From the NCBI GenBank assembly GCA_037043455.1, contig JAWPHD010007173.1:62001-126000 (forward strand): DNA of 64,000 nt, given 5' to 3'. Shown one piece after another: positions 11,694-23,191 of the stretch. The stretch's first letter is position 1, and each line of letters opens with the position of its first letter. The notes under the pieces are model-generated. The model was not told the origin of the DNA, did no database searches, and saw only the letters and a list, made by a program, of their open reading frames with translations. Source of the DNA: Cyrtodaria siliqua. Its lineage: Eukaryota > Mollusca > Bivalvia > Adapedonta > Hiatellidae. A program made the position numbers and the translations under genes.

Positions 11694-11792
11694 ATGTTCC
11701 TTTACAATGACCTACTGTTCTACAACATCAGAAAGAATGAATGGTTGAAGGTGTCTGCCCCAAATGGTCCACCACCTCGTAGTGCCCATCAG
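11694..11792 (+). CDS. KLHDC4: KLHDC4-like kelch protein, internal exon
   Basis: A 99-bp, phase-0 exon of 33 codons. It is preceded by a T-rich tract and CAG and followed by the donor GTAACT. The product begins MFLYNDLLFYNIRKNEW and ends PPPRSAHQ, a kelch-blade pattern (Y-N-D-L, N-x-W, PPPR-S-x-H). Order and content match kelch domain-containing protein 4, a widely conserved animal protein of six or so kelch repeats; its molecular role is not well defined. The ATG here is an internal methionine, not the start, because the upstream kelch repeats of the family must lie before this exon and outside the window's visible coding. The next exon is 29.9 kb away. Confidence 0.9.
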
Positions 11793-11925
11793 GTAACTTA
11801 TCCTGCACTTCAAATAACATAGCATGTAGGACTGTTGAATAAAAGTATTTAGTAAAATATTTATAAAGATAAGATTAATAAAGCGAGAAACCCAAGAAAA
11901 AGTGATGTAATTTTTAGCTCACCAG

Positions 11926-12340
11926 AGCATGAAGTGCTCAAGGGTGAGCTATTGTGATACTCTGAAACCGCTTGGCCAATTTTGACGAAACTTCACAGGA
12001 ATGATCATTGAGTGGTCTTCTCTCAAGAATGTTGAAATGATGGAAATCCACGCAGAACTCTGGTTGCCATGGCAACCGAAAGAAAACCGAAAGAAAAAAG
12101 CTGGAAAACTTGAAAAATCTCTAAAACTACTGGCTTGATTTCAGAATAATTTCACAGAAATGATGTTTGGGTGACCGTTTACCAAGAGCGTTGATTCATC
12201 AAAAAACATGGCCGCCAGGGGGCGGGCGGGGCAGTTTCTCTATGTAGCTATATGGAATAACTTTTAAAAATCTTCTTGTCTGAAACTGCTTGATGGATTT
12301 CAAAATAATTTCACGTGATTTCGCAATTTGAATAAAACAT
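11926..12340 (+). mobile_element. Family F-type element, 3'-truncated
   Basis: Head hairpin GCTCACCAGAGCA ... TGCTCAAGGGTGAGC after TTTTT, then CTCTGAAACCGCTTGGCC and ACAAAAATAGA-like core sequence with AACATGGCCGCCAGGG. The head belongs to the GCTCACC group, matching the GGTGAGC 3' end seen at 14212. No 3' end is found for this copy. Confidence 0.65.
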
Positions 12341-12849
12341 GTTTTAGCAGCAACAGACAAACTTTGGTTTTTGATGATTATTAATATTGATCAGAATGCT
12401 TGAGTGATACAACACTATGCAAATCACAGCTTAAAAAACGGACGTTTCTATTTTTGCTGAGTATATGTTTTAAATATCATTTAAGAAGAGGAAAGAAAAT
12501 GTTCAATAAACATTTAATAACAAGTATCTGATTCAAATAAATCTTCCCCTATTACCGCTGCTAACGCGCGTGGGAAAATCACACACGAACGTGATAATAG
12601 CTATATTTCAGCAAAGTCGATGTTACCGAATTTACAAATAATCAAACCTTAATTATTTTGATTGTCTACATTACATAGGCAAACTAATTTATCATTGAAA
12701 AGCCGTGACGTGTTTTTCTATCAAAATGGCATCCTTAAAGAGAACAAAGCCTTGGCCATATTGGCAATATGGCTATGGCCTTGTTGGCTTATCCAATCAG
12801 ATTGCTTGAATTTCATATTGGCCGAGTTTCTCTCCATATTGGCCTTGTT
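12341..12849. other. Intronic sequence without recognised gene
   Basis: Intron of KLHDC4. The only clear structure is a short perfect hairpin at 12754-12770 (CCATATTG-G-CAATATGG) in a stretch rich in GGCC and ATATTGG. The ORF at 12662-12934 runs into a repeat and is not supported. Confidence 0.4.
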
Positions 12850-13341
12850 AGCTCTACTGATCAGAGATCAGCAGAGCTTATGCCGTGGTGCGGTGTCTGT
12901 CGTCTGTCTGTCTGTCCGTAAACTTTTTTTGTAGCGACTACTCCTCTGAAACTACGGAATGGATTTTCATGAAACTTTGCCCACAAAGTCTAGTTGATCC
13001 TAGCAAAAATTCATGTTGATGTGAAATCCAAGATGGCCGCCAAATCTAAAATTAGATTTTCAAAATACAAGTTTGTAGCGACTACTTGTTGAAAACTGTA
13101 AGTGATATTGATATGGGACTTTTTCTAAAATGATCAGTATGACATGATGTTGATCCTTGCCAAAAATTATTTTGATTTGACGTTAAACATGGCCGCCTGG
13201 CCATCTTTGTTTACATATAATGAAAGTTTGTAGCGACTACTCCTCTGAAACTACTTGACGGATTTTCATGAAACTTCGCCGGAATGCTGATCTAGCTGTC
13301 AAAAACCTATCAGTAGAGCTTCAAGGTCATTGACCTCTTGT
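12850..13341 (+). mobile_element. Family B element, copy 4 (internally deleted)
   Basis: Head hairpin and GTCTG run are intact. About one and a third core units remain, and the second unit jumps at GAAACTTCGCCGGAATGCTG directly to the 3' end (CAGTAGAGCTTCAAGG, palindrome AGGTCATTGACCT, CTCTTGTTT). Both termini are kept despite the deletion. Confidence 0.8.
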
Positions 13342-13505
13342 TTTTACCATATGATGCATGCATTTTCCTGCAAACCACGGCAGATATTAAGTAGTTAAAT
13401 AATAATTAATTAATATTGTTCAAATGATCTGTTTAAAAACATAGTCGCCATATATATATCAGAAAACTAAAAACCTTCTTGTCTGAAATCAAATTTAGAA
13501 TCAGA

Positions 13506-14244
13506 TAGTTTGCATGTACCATCATCTAGTGATCCTAGACAAAGATTGTAGAAATATTGAACCTGGGGTAAAATTATGTATGTATTGCATCAAATTTGTT
13601 GAAATGGTGAACCAAGTGGTCACCTTGTACGTCTGTCCGTCTGTATGTCTGTCTAGACGCAACATTGTCTGCTCCATAATTCCTCTCCCCTTGAAACAAA
13701 TCTCAGAAAACTTCATGTGTGGACTGCCTGTAGTGAGAGGATGACCCCTATTAATTTTGAGATCAGTAGGTCAAAGGTCAAGGTCACCGGGACCCAATAA
13801 TGAAGAACCATGTCTGCTCCTTAACTCCTCTCCCCATGAAGCAAATCTCATGAAACTTCATAGGTGACCTACCTTTGGTGAGAGGATGACCCCTATTGAT
13901 TTTGAGGTCAAATGTCAAGGTCACCGGGACCTGATAATGAAAATTCTTGTCCATAACTCCTCTCCCCATGAAGCAAATATCATGAAACTTCATAGGTAAG
14001 CTGCCTGTGGTGATTGGATGACCCCTATTGATTTTGAGGTCAATAGGTCAAAGGTCAAGGCCACCATTACCTGATCATAAAAATCCTATTCCGCTCAATG
14101 TTTACTCAAACTGTATGGTGGGGAATGGTGGGGAATGGTGGGGACTGGTAGTGGGGGTATATTTGTCGCCCTTACAAAGCGACTGCTCTAGTTCGTTCAA
14201 ATTTACTCCGGTGAGCGATATAGGGCCATCATGGCCCTCTTGTT
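13506..14244 (+). mobile_element. Family F element with GGTGAGC end
   Basis: Contains GTCTGTCC runs near 13630 and three core units of about 135-146 bp (CCTCTCCCCATGAAGCAAAT; GATGACCCCTATT). The 3' terminus is GGTGAGCGATATAGG with the hairpin GGGCCATCATGGCCC and CTCTTGTT. Two core units carry the direct repeat AGGTCAAAGGTCA. The 5' head is not the usual hairpin type, so the true start is unsure. Confidence 0.65.
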
Positions 14245-14487
14245 ACCTCTACTAGCCAAAGGCCAGAAGAGCTTGTGGGATGGTGAGTTGTACGTCTGTT
14301 GTCCGTTACCTTTTGCCTTGTGAACACGATAGGGGCTTCATAATTAATTGGATCTTTACCAAACTTATATCAATGAAAGCTAGGACAGGTTTGAAAACCA
14401 GCCAGGTCAGATTAATTTCACTGGAGTTATGGCCCTTGTTTGTTGAAAAACTCCATTTTCTTTCTGCCTTGTGAACACTCTAGCACC

Positions 14488-14500
14488 TTCATTTATTATT
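14488..14500. repeat. SINE target-site duplication, left
   Basis: TTCATTTATTATT, repeated perfectly at 14767-14779 on the far side of the SINE. The uninterrupted family A unit also contains CTTCATTTATTATTTGATC, confirming the empty site. Confidence 0.85.
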
Positions 14501-14766
14501 GCGTGGCCGAGTGGCTCTAGTCTCTGACTTGCAATCACTTACCCCTCACCGCTGTAGGTTCGATCCATCAGGGGCCTAGGAATCTTTATGTGAGGAAGCT
14601 ATCCAGCTGGCTTGCGGAACGTCGGTGGTTCTACCCAGGTGCCCGCCCGTGCACGAAAATTGCCCGGAGAGGCACCTGGGGTCTTCCTCCACCAGTGGCA
14701 GCTGAAAAGTCACCATATGACCTTAGCTGTTGGTGCGACTATAAAATCCAATTTAATTCAATTCAA
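14501..14766 (+). mobile_element. tRNA-derived SINE with (CAATT)n-like tail
   Basis: 266 bp. A pol III box A match (TGGCCGAGTGG, 14504-14514) and box B match (GGTTCGATCC, 14557-14566) lie in a tRNA-like head with Leu/Ser-type features. A middle segment follows, then CACCATATGACC ... TTGGTGCGAC and a tail of ATTCAATTCA units. The 13-bp perfect flanking duplication shows LINE-type integration. The tail matches the retroposon at 19263-19645, so both probably used the same LINE machinery (inference). Confidence 0.9.
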
Positions 14767-14779
14767 TTCATTTATTATT
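14767..14779. repeat. SINE target-site duplication, right
   Basis: Second copy of the 13-bp duplication TTCATTTATTATT flanking the SINE. Confidence 0.85.
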
Positions 14780-15383
14780 GGATCTTTACCAAAATTGCAC
14801 AGATTGTTAATATCAATGAAAGCTTGGACACATTCAAAAACCATCCAGATAGGATCAGTAACACTAGAGTTATGGCCCTTGTTTTGCTGAAAAATGCCAT
14901 TTTCTGCCTTGTGAACCCTCTAGCACCTTTATTTATTATTTGATATTTACCAAACTTGCACAGATTGTTAATTTCACTGAAAGCTTGGACAAGTTCGAAA
15001 AACAGCCAGATCGGATCAGTAACACTGGAGTAATTGCCCTTGTTTTGCTGAAAAATGTCATTTTCTGCCTGTTGAACACTCTGGCAACTTCATTTATTAT
15101 TTAATCTTTAGAAAACTTGTTCAGTTTCTTTATACCAATGAAAGCGTTGACAAGTTCAAAAACCAGCCAGATCCGATTAGTAACACCAGAGTTATGGCCC
15201 TGGTTTTTCTGAAGAAAAAACATATTCTGCCTTGTGAACACTCTAGCACTTTCATTTATTTTTTGATCTTTACCAATTTTTGTCTGATTGTTAATATCAA
15301 TAAAAGCTCGGACAAGTTCGAAAACCAGCCGAATCAGACCAGTAACACCAGACTTATGGCCCTTGCTTTTCTAAAATATGCAA

Positions 15384-15932
15384 AAATAATTTTAGTTTAT
15401 AACTAATATGTTCTATGGTGTGCTGTGACTGAAAAATGTGTTTTAGTTCATTAGTAATTTGTTCTATGGTGTGCTGTGACTGACAGCAGTGTTTTAGTTT
15501 ATAAGTAATATGTTCTATGGTGTGCTGTGACTGACAGCAGTGTTTTAATTCATACGTAATATGTTCTATGGCATGCTGTGACTGAAAAATGTGTTTTAAT
15601 TCATACATAATATGTTCTATGGCATGCTGTGACTAACAGCAGTGTTTTAGTTCATGAGTAATGTTTTCTATGGGGTGCTGTGACTGACAGCAGTGTTTTA
15701 GTTCATGAGTAATGTTTTCTATGGGGTGCTGTGACTGACAGCAGTGTTTTAGTTCATTAAGTATTATGTTCTATGGCATGCTCTGACTAATAACAGTGTT
15801 TTAGTTCATTAATAATGTGTTCTATGGTGTTCTGTGAATGACAGCAGTGTTTTAGTGCATAAGTAACATGTTCTATGGCGTGCTGTGACTGAAAACAGTG
15901 TTTTAGTTCATTATTAATATGTTCTATGTTGT
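15384..15932. repeat. 51-bp minisatellite, first array
   Basis: About eleven units of the 51-bp repeat containing ATGTTCTATGG, TGCTGTGACTGACAGCA and GTGTTTTAGTTCAT. Several units have AAAAATG in place of the second stem arm, making this array more divergent than the large array at 20544-27925. The open frames of 17-residue periods on the - strand follow from 51 being a multiple of 3. Confidence 0.9.
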
Positions 15933-16139
15933 GTAGGGTTGGATACCATTAAAATGAAACGGTACGGTACTGGTATCGGTACCAACGAAACGGTATGGTA
16001 TTTTAACGGTACTTTTAACGATACCGCGTGAATTAACAATGACACTTGTCCGATCAGTTTGCTTGACAAAATCGGTCTTCTTTTCGTTCTTGATTTATTT
16101 CAATTTCAGTTATTTTCCGCTTTAAAGTTACATGTTTTT
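15933..16139. other. Possible DNA-transposon remnant with GGTACC-type repeats
   Basis: TAGGGTTGGATACCATT, then ACGGTACGGTACTGG and related short inverted motifs to about 16030, followed by AT-rich sequence. GGTATCGGTACC-rich ends are typical of some MITE families, but no paired end is seen, so this is only a suggestion. Confidence 0.35.
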
Positions 16140-16687
16140 AGTTCTACTGGTCAAAGGCCAGGCGAACTTATGGGATCACTTTTCGTCCGTCGTCCGTATG
16201 TCTGTCTGTTTAGCAATTTTATAAAATCGACATCTCTGAAACTGCTTGAAGGATTTTGATGAAACTTCATCACAATATTACTTGGGAGGGCCACTCTCAG
16301 ATCCAAGATTGCCACTATGGCTAAAATTAGGTAAAATTTAAGGATTTTTCAAACGACATTTCCTCCGAAACAACTTATTCCATTATTGTGAAATACCATA
16401 AACATGTTCCTTGGGTTGGCCACTATCAAGTTTGTGTTTTTTGTTATCGTCGAATAATCAATATTGCCGCCACGGCGACTCAAACTTTACATAGAAAAAG
16501 GCTAAAAATTACATCTTCTTTGAAACCACTTGAAGGATTTTGATGAAACTTCATTACAATGATCTTTAGGATAGTCCACCTCAGATTTGTGTTTTTCGCG
16601 GCCGCCAGTCTTCCAAGACGGCCACCATGGCTCAAATTTAAGGAAATTTCAAACGACATCTCCGACGAAACCACTTATTCCATTTTT
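16140..16687 (+). mobile_element. Family C element (outer), 5' part
   Basis: Head AGTTCTACTGGTCAAAGGCC, GTCC/GTCTG run, and one and a half C units (GACATCTC... with CCATCTTGG-type motifs). The C core breaks at CCACTTATTCCATTTTT, where a second family C element starts; the core resumes at 19804 with TGAAATATCATAAACATA. Confidence 0.75.
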
Positions 16688-19252
16688 AGCTTTACTGGCC
16701 ACAGGCGAAGAGGGCTTATGCGATCACTTTTCGTCCGTCTGTCTGTCTGTCCGTCCGTCCGTCCGTCCGTCCGTCCGTCCGTCTGTTAGCAATTTTATAA
16801 AATCGACATCTCCTCTGAAACCGCTAGAAGGATTTTGATGAAACTTCATCACAATGTTACTTGGGAGGACCCCTCTCAGATTTGTTTATCGCGGCCGCCA
16901 GTCTTCCAAGATGGCCACCATGGCTAAAACTAGGTCAAATTTAATGAAATTTCAAACGACATCTCCTCCGCAACCACTTATTCCATTCTACTGAAATACC
17001 AAATACATGTTCCTTGGGTTGGCCTCTATCAAGTTTGTGTTTTTCGTTATCGTCAAATAATAAAAATGGCCACCACGGCGACCCAAAGTTTACATAGAGT
17101 TATATAGGAAAAGGTTAAAAATTACATCTTCTCTGAAACCACCTGAAAGATTTTGATGAAACTTAAGCACAATGGTATTTGGGATAGTCCCTCTCAGATT
17201 TTGTGTTATTCGCGGCTGCCAGTCATCAAAGATGGCCGCCATGGTTAAAACTATGTCAAATTTAAGTAAATTTCGAACGACATCTCCTCCGAAACCACTT
17301 ATTCCATTCTTGTGAAATATTATATACATGTTCCTTGGGTTGGCCTCTATCAAGTTTGTGTTTTTCGGTATCTTCAAATAATAAAAATGGCCGCCACGGT
17401 GACCCAAAGTTTACATAGAGTGATATAGGAAAAGGTTAAAAATGACATCTTCTTAGAAACCGCCTGAAAGATTTTAATGAAACTTAAGCACAATGATATT
17501 TGGGATAGTCCCTCTCAGATTTGTGTTTTTCGCGGCATCCAATATGGCCGCCATGGCTAAAACTAGGTAAAATTTAAGTAAATTTCAAACGACATCTCCT
17601 CCGAAAGCACTTATTCCATTCTTGTGAAATATCATATAGATGTTCCTTGGGTTGGCCTCTATCAAGTTTGTGTTTTTGTTAGTGTCGAATAATCAAAATG
17701 GCCGCCACAGCGACCCAAAATTTACATAGAGTTATATAGGAAAAGTTTAAAAATGACATCTTCTCTGAAACCCCTGAAAGATTTTGATGAAACTTAAGCA
17801 CAATGATATTTGGGAAAGTCCCTCTCTGATTTGTGTTTTTCGCGGCCGCCAGTCATCCAAGATGGCTGCCATGGCTAAAACTAGGTCAAATTTAAGTAAA
17901 TTTCAAACGACATCTCCTCCGAAACCACTTATTCCATTCTACTGAAATATCATATACGTGTTCCTTGGGTTGGCCTCTATTAAGTTTTTGCTTTTTGTTA
18001 TCGTCGAATGGTCAAAATGGCCACCACAGCGACCCAAAATTTACATAGAGTTATATAGGAAAAGTTTAAAAATGACATCTTCTCTAAAACCGCTTGAAGG
18101 ATTTTGATGAAACTTAAACACAATGATATTTGGGATAGTCCCTCTCAGATTTGTGTTTTTCGTGGCCACCAGTCATCCAAGATGGCCACCATGGCTAAAA
18201 CTAGGTAAAATTTAAGTAAATTTCAAACGACATCTCCGACGAAACCACTTATTCCATTCTTGTGAAATATCATATAAATGTTCCTTGGGTTGGCCTCTAT
18301 GAAGTTTGTGTTTTTCGTTACCGTTTAATAATCAAAATGACCACCACAGCGACCCAAAGTTTACATAGAGTTATATAGGAAAAGGTTAAAAATTACATCT
18401 TCTCTGAAACCACCAAAAAGATTTTGATGAAACTTAAGCACAATGATATTTGGGATAGTCCCTCTCAGATTAATGTTTTTCGCAGCCGCCAGTCATCCAA
18501 GATGGCTGCCATGGCTAAAACTAGGTTAAATTTAAGGAAATTTCAAACGACATCTCCAAAACCACTCATTCCATTCTTGTGAAATATCATATACATGTTC
18601 CTTGGGTTGGCCTCTATCAAGTTTGTGCTCTCGTTTTCGTCTAATAATCAAAATGGCCACCACGGCGACCCAAAGTTTCCATAGAGTTTTATAGGAAAAG
18701 GTTAAAAATTACATCTTCTCTGAAACCTCATGAAGGATTTTGATGAAACTTAATCACCATGATATTTGGGATAGTCCCTCTCAGATTTGTGTTTTTTGTG
18801 GCCGCCAGTCATCCAAGATGGTCGCCATGTCTAAAATTAGGTCAAATTTAAGGAAATTTCAAAAACATCTCCTCCGAAACCACTTATTGCATTCTTCTGA
18901 AATATCATAAACATGTTCCTTTGGTTAGCCTCTATCAAGTTTGTGTTTTTCGTTATCGTCGAATAATCAGAATGGCCGCCACAGCGACCCAAAGTTTACA
19001 TAGAGTTATACAGGAAAACATTAAAAATGACATCTCTGTAACTGCTTGAAGGATTTTGATAAACTTAATCACAATGATCTTTGGGTTAGTCCCCCTCAGA
19101 TTTGGGGCCTCCAGTCATCCATGATGGCCACCATGGCTAAACTCAGGTCAAATTTAAGGACATTTATCAAACGACATATTACCACTTATTCCAATCTAGT
19201 TAAATATCATATGCATGTTCCTGTTGTTGGCCTCTATCAAGTTTGTGTTTCT

Positions 19253-19262
19253 CGTCGTCGTC
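19253..19262. repeat. Retroposon target-site duplication, left
   Basis: CGTCGTCGTC, repeated perfectly at 19646-19655. Confidence 0.75.
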
Positions 19263-19645
19263 ACGGGGCAAAGAATACGGCCATTGCAGATCCCTTTGGA
19301 GGGGTAGGCAGAGGGGTAAAATCCCCCCAAATTCATGTTTATTTTATCATTTTTTGTTCATGTTCATTAAAGGTCTTCATCATGATCCCTGCATTGTTTC
19401 AGGTGCTATCTCGCTCGCATCAAAAGAGCAGTGGCAGAAAAACAATAACGTGGCTCAAGCGTAAATGGAGTTTCTACGATAGAATTTGCAGCAACTCTGC
19501 AGTTCAGGGTGAGAAGGTTCTAGGCCCATTTTCCATATTTTATCTCGATGTACATGGAAGATGAGCCTGGCATGTTCATGCCTGTTAGGCACCATATAAC
19601 CTTTTCATGTGTTGGTGCGCCTTAAAACCCCAATTCAATTCAATT
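19263..19645 (+). mobile_element. Retroposon with SINE-like tail
   Basis: 383 bp between perfect 10-bp duplications. The 3' part has GCACCATATAACC, TTGGTGCGCC and a CAATTCAATTCAATTC tail, the same layout as the SINE at 14501-14766. The 5' part has no clear box A/box B, so it may be a 5'-truncated LINE end or a SINE with a different head. The 172-codon ORF crossing it starts in flanking repeat and is rejected. Confidence 0.7.
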
Positions 19646-19655
19646 CGTCGTCGTC
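19646..19655. repeat. Retroposon target-site duplication, right
   Basis: Second copy of CGTCGTCGTC after the tail. Confidence 0.75.
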
Positions 19656-19803
19656 AAGTATTCAAAATGGCCACCACGATAACCCAAAGTTTACATAAAG
19701 TTATATACAGGAAACATGTTTCTTGGGTTGGCCTCTATCATGTTTATGTTTTTGAATCACATCATACAAGTAGAGCGTCTACAGGCCCTCTTCGGCCTCT
19801 TGT

Positions 19804-20186
19804 TGTGAAATATCATAAACATATTTCTTGGTTGGCCTCTATCAAGTTTGTGTTTTTCGTTATCGGCGAATAATCAAAATGGCTGCCACAGCGACCAAAA
19901 GTTTACATAGAGTTATATAGGAAAACATTAAAAATGACATCTTCTCTGAAACCGCTTGAAGGATTTTGAGGAAACTTAAATCACAATGATCTTTGGAATA
20001 GTCCCTCTCAGATTTGTGTTTTTTGCAGCTACCAGTCATCCAAAATGGCCACCATGGCTAAAACTAGGTCAAATTTAATGAATTTTCAAACGACATCTCC
20101 GAAACCACTTATTTCATTATTGTAAAATACCATAAACTTGTTCCTTAGGTTGGCCTCTATCAAGTTTGTGGTTTTCGACCTTGACC
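19804..20186 (+). mobile_element. Family C element (outer), 3' part
   Basis: Continuation of the C core begun at 16140. It ends in sequence merging into family H at about 20187 (GACCTTGACCTTGACCGG). Confidence 0.65.
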
Positions 20187-20543
20187 TTGACCGGACGTGG
20201 CTGGAAGTTCCGCTCTGCAAGTCGTCTCGATATGGTGAACATTTGTGCCAAGTTATTTCAAAATTCTCCAGCGGTTCAAGAGATACGGAGCGGAAACTAA
20301 ATATAGTGCATATAACCTTCCACCTGTACCATTATGTGATACTGTTAACTAGTATTATATTACAGATGTTCTTGTTTGTTTATCTTTAGATAACTGTTAA
20401 ACACTAAAATTGACAGCAAAATGAATTCCACAGTGAATAATTTCATACAAAACTTTCAAAAAACCGTAACTTATAGTCCAACTCCATTCATCAATGTTAT
20501 AAGAGCCAGTAGAGCATCCACATGCCCTCTTGGGCCTCTTGTT
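20187..20543 (+). repeat. Family H unit plus element 3' end; duplicated at 39400-39834
   Basis: One H unit, a 200-bp segment (TAACTGTTAAACACTAAAAT; ACCGTAACTTATAGTCC) and a terminus CCAGTAGAGCATCCACATGC with GGGCCTCTTGTTTT. Essentially the same arrangement is found at 39400-39834, including the first bases of the minisatellite after it. Confidence 0.75.
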
Positions 20544-21760
20544 TTTTATTAGTATTATGTTATATGGCATGCTGTGACTGACAGCAGTGTTTTAGTTCAT
20601 TAGTAATATGTTCTATGGCGTGCTGTGACTGACAGCAGTGTTTTAGTTCATTAGTATTATGTTCTGTGGCATGCTCCGACTGACAGCAGTGTTTTAGTTC
20701 ATTAGTAATATGTTCTATGGCGTGCTGTGACTGACAGCAGTGTTTTAGTTCATTAGTAATATGTTCTGTGGCGTGCTGTGACTGACAGCAGTGTTTTAGT
20801 TCATTAGTAATATGTTCTGTGGCGTGCTGTGACTGACAGCAGTGTTTTAGTTCATTAGTATTATGTTATATGGTGTGCTGTGACTGACAGCAGTGTTTCA
20901 GTTCATTAGTAATATGTTCTATGGCATGCTGTGACTGACAGCAGTGTTTTAGTTCATTAGTATTATGTTATATGGTGTGCTGTGACTGACAGCCCTGTTT
21001 CAGTTCATTAGTAATATGTTCTATGGCATGCTGTGACTGACAGCAGTTTTTAGTTCATTAGTATTATGTTATATACAGCATGCTGTGACTGACAGCAGTG
21101 TTTTAGTTCATTAGTATTATGTTATATACAGCATGCTCTGACTGACAGCAGTGTTTTAGTATATTAGTAATATGTTCTATGGCGTGCTCTGACTGACAGC
21201 AGTGTTTTAGTTCATTAGTAATGTGTTCTGTGGCATGCTGTGATTGACAGCAGTGTTTTAGTTCATTAGTATTATGTTCTGTGGTATGCTGTGACTGTCA
21301 GCAGTGTTTTAATTCATTAGTAATATGTTCTATGGCATGCTGTGACTTATTATGTTATGTGGCATGCTGTGACTGACAGCAGTGTTTTAGTTCGTAAGTA
21401 TTATGTTCTGTGGCATGCTGTGACTGACAGCAGTGTTTTTGTTCGTAAGTATTATGTTCTATGGCGTGCTGTGACTGACAGCAGTGTTTTTGTTTATAAG
21501 TATTATGTTCTGTGGCATGCTGTGACTGACAGCAGTGTTTTAGTTCATTAGTATTATGTTGTGTGGCATGCTGTGACTGACAGCAGTGTTTTAGTTCATT
21601 AGTATTATGTTCTGTTTCATGCTGTGACTGACAGCAGTGTTTTAGTTCATAAGTATTATGTTCTATGGTGTGCTGTGACTGACAGCAGTGTTTTAGTTCA
21701 TTGGTAATATGTTCTGTGGCATGCTGTGACTGACAGCAGTGTTTTTGTTCATTAATAGTA
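20544..21760. repeat. 51-bp minisatellite, second array (left part)
   Basis: About 24 units of 51 bp. Core TGCTGTGACTGACAGCA can form a 6-bp stem (TGCTGT/ACAGCA) with loop GACTG. Continuous with 23192-27925 except for two transposon insertions. On the - strand the units read in frame as HCCQSQHATEHNTNELK, an artefact of the 51-bp length. Confidence 0.95.
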
Positions 21761-23191
21761 CCGTATTTACTGTATAAGTTGGGGCACCGTAAAGATTGGG
21801 GCAACCTTGCATTTTATGAAAATAATTATTTTTACTTTGGGCCATATTAAAAATTTCAAAAAATTTCAAAATTTTCAGATAATTTTAATTGGGCCATCAA
21901 CCAAATTTTGGCAAATTCATGATCAAAATTAATGTAAAAAAAATGCTTAAAATAAGTCGGTGAACTAACTAGTTATTAAAGCACTGAGTAAATCTGGTAA
22001 TTATACACTTACGCACACAGGAAGTGACGTGTGACGTGTATTTATTTTAATTGTTGGAATCTAGACGCGTGCTACAAAATGCTAGCAATCACAATTTTAA
22101 TTGAACTGTGAAATAATTATAGTATTTTATATAAGTGATTGTTAGTTTAAATCATTATTTCATGTTCAATTAGTTATCGTACCTTGTATTTATGCACTGC
22201 GATAAAACACGCCGGTTATTTCTAGTCTGTTCCTCGCGGCATCACACTGATTTTACACACATGTGTTTACCAGCTGATCACAAGGTCAGCTAAATTAAAG
22301 GGACTCTATTGTTTAAACCGGTAATCTGCGCTCCAGGCTATTTCACAGTTTAATTCTTATACTGTCCATAGTTGGAAAGAAGATATGTCAACAATCAAGA
22401 AGCACCTGACGAAAGACGTGAATCGTGCTACCAACCTATAAAAATAAAATAATAACGATATTTTCTTTAGTTTTTTTTTCATTGCAGTCAGTTGCTCACG
22501 GCATCAAACTGATTTTACCAGCTGATCCCAATGTCAGCTAAATTAAAGGGACGTTATTGTTTAAACCGGTAATCCTCGCTCTAGGCTATTTCACGGTTAA
22601 TTTCTGATATGATATGGTCCGCACACCAGGAAATTAAGTCCGTACAAGACTGCATCAAACTTCATTTAAAGGGATGCTATTTGCCGTATTTTAACGGTGC
22701 AAGCTGCGACACAATTTCACCACTTTGGCAAAGATCAAAGAAACTACGTCGGCACGTCGGCACATCAAATGCTTGTATTTTTTACTACAAAGCCGGGACG
22801 TCTACAAAGCCGGGACGTTTTGACTGATCTTTTCATCATTTATAAGTAAGTGCACGTTTAGGGAGGAATACTTACAGTGTACAAAAGGATTGGTTTATGA
22901 ATGGATTAAAATGAAAGTGATAAACTTTGCAGTAAGAAATTGATATTTATAATTAGTCGATTGTTATTAATGGATTAAAGAAAACATGTTCTGCGGTAAG
23001 ACGTTGTTAATTTGAATCACGATAGTCACGATAGTTTAATGAATTTCCACTTGACCGAATCTTAACCCCAAATTAAGTCTGTTATATTCATTGGGCCAAT
23101 AAAAAAAATAATTATTTTTTGAACAAGTATTGTTTGGGCCACTAATTATTGAAATTAATTAATCCTGCCCCAATTTATAGGGTAAATACGG
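21761..23191. mobile_element. TIR DNA transposon inserted at TA in the minisatellite
   Basis: 1431 bp with 26-bp terminal inverted repeats matching at 23 positions (left starts CCGTATTTACTGTATAAG; complement of right starts CCGTATTTACCCTATAAA). TA lies outside both ends (21759-21760, 23192-23193); joining the flanks restores a normal minisatellite unit. Inside, 22270-22360 and 22520-22605 are a direct duplication (CAGCTGATC...TTTAAACCGGTAATC). ORF 22609-22827 (72 aa, ending KAGTSTKPGRFD) is unrecognised and could be a remnant of a protein, but I see no transposase motifs. Superfamily by TA and TIR: Tc1/mariner-like, tentative. Confidence 0.9.
22270..22605. repeat. Internal direct duplication in the TIR transposon
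   Basis: Two copies of an approximately 85-bp block about 250 bp apart: both contain GTCAGCTAAATTAAAGGGAC and GTTTAAACCGGTAATC, then GGCTATTTCAC. Confidence 0.8.

Larger units (their letters stand above)
14246..15383 (+). mobile_element. Family A variant element, carrying a SINE
   Basis: Head CTCTACTAGCCAAAGGCCAG and GAGTTGTACGTCTGTTGTCC, then about six units of an A variant in which GTGAACACTCTAGCACC replaces the usual GTTAAGACGATAGGG. A SINE sits in it at 14501-14766. The 3' terminus is missing; the 51-bp minisatellite follows directly. Confidence 0.7.
16688..19803 (+). mobile_element. Family C element (inner), nested in another C copy
   Basis: Head AGCTTTACTGGCCACAGG, a (GTCC)n run at 16739-16780, then about eight core units of roughly 318 bp (CTCCTCCGAAACCACTTATT; ATTTACATAGAGTTATATAGG). 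It ends at AAGTAGAGCG, hairpin GGCCCTCTTCGGCC and TCTTGTT. It is inserted in an older C copy. A retroposon is nested at 19263-19645. Confidence 0.8.

Noticed and set aside
19046..19564. 172-codon + strand ORF
   Set aside because: It starts in a family C unit and runs into an inserted retroposon; no conserved domain.
21355..21804. 149-codon - strand ORF with a 17-residue repeat (HCCQSQHATEHNTNELK type)
   Set aside because: The 51-bp unit is a multiple of three and lacks stops in this frame. Similar but broken frames occur in the other arrays, so selection for coding is not indicated.
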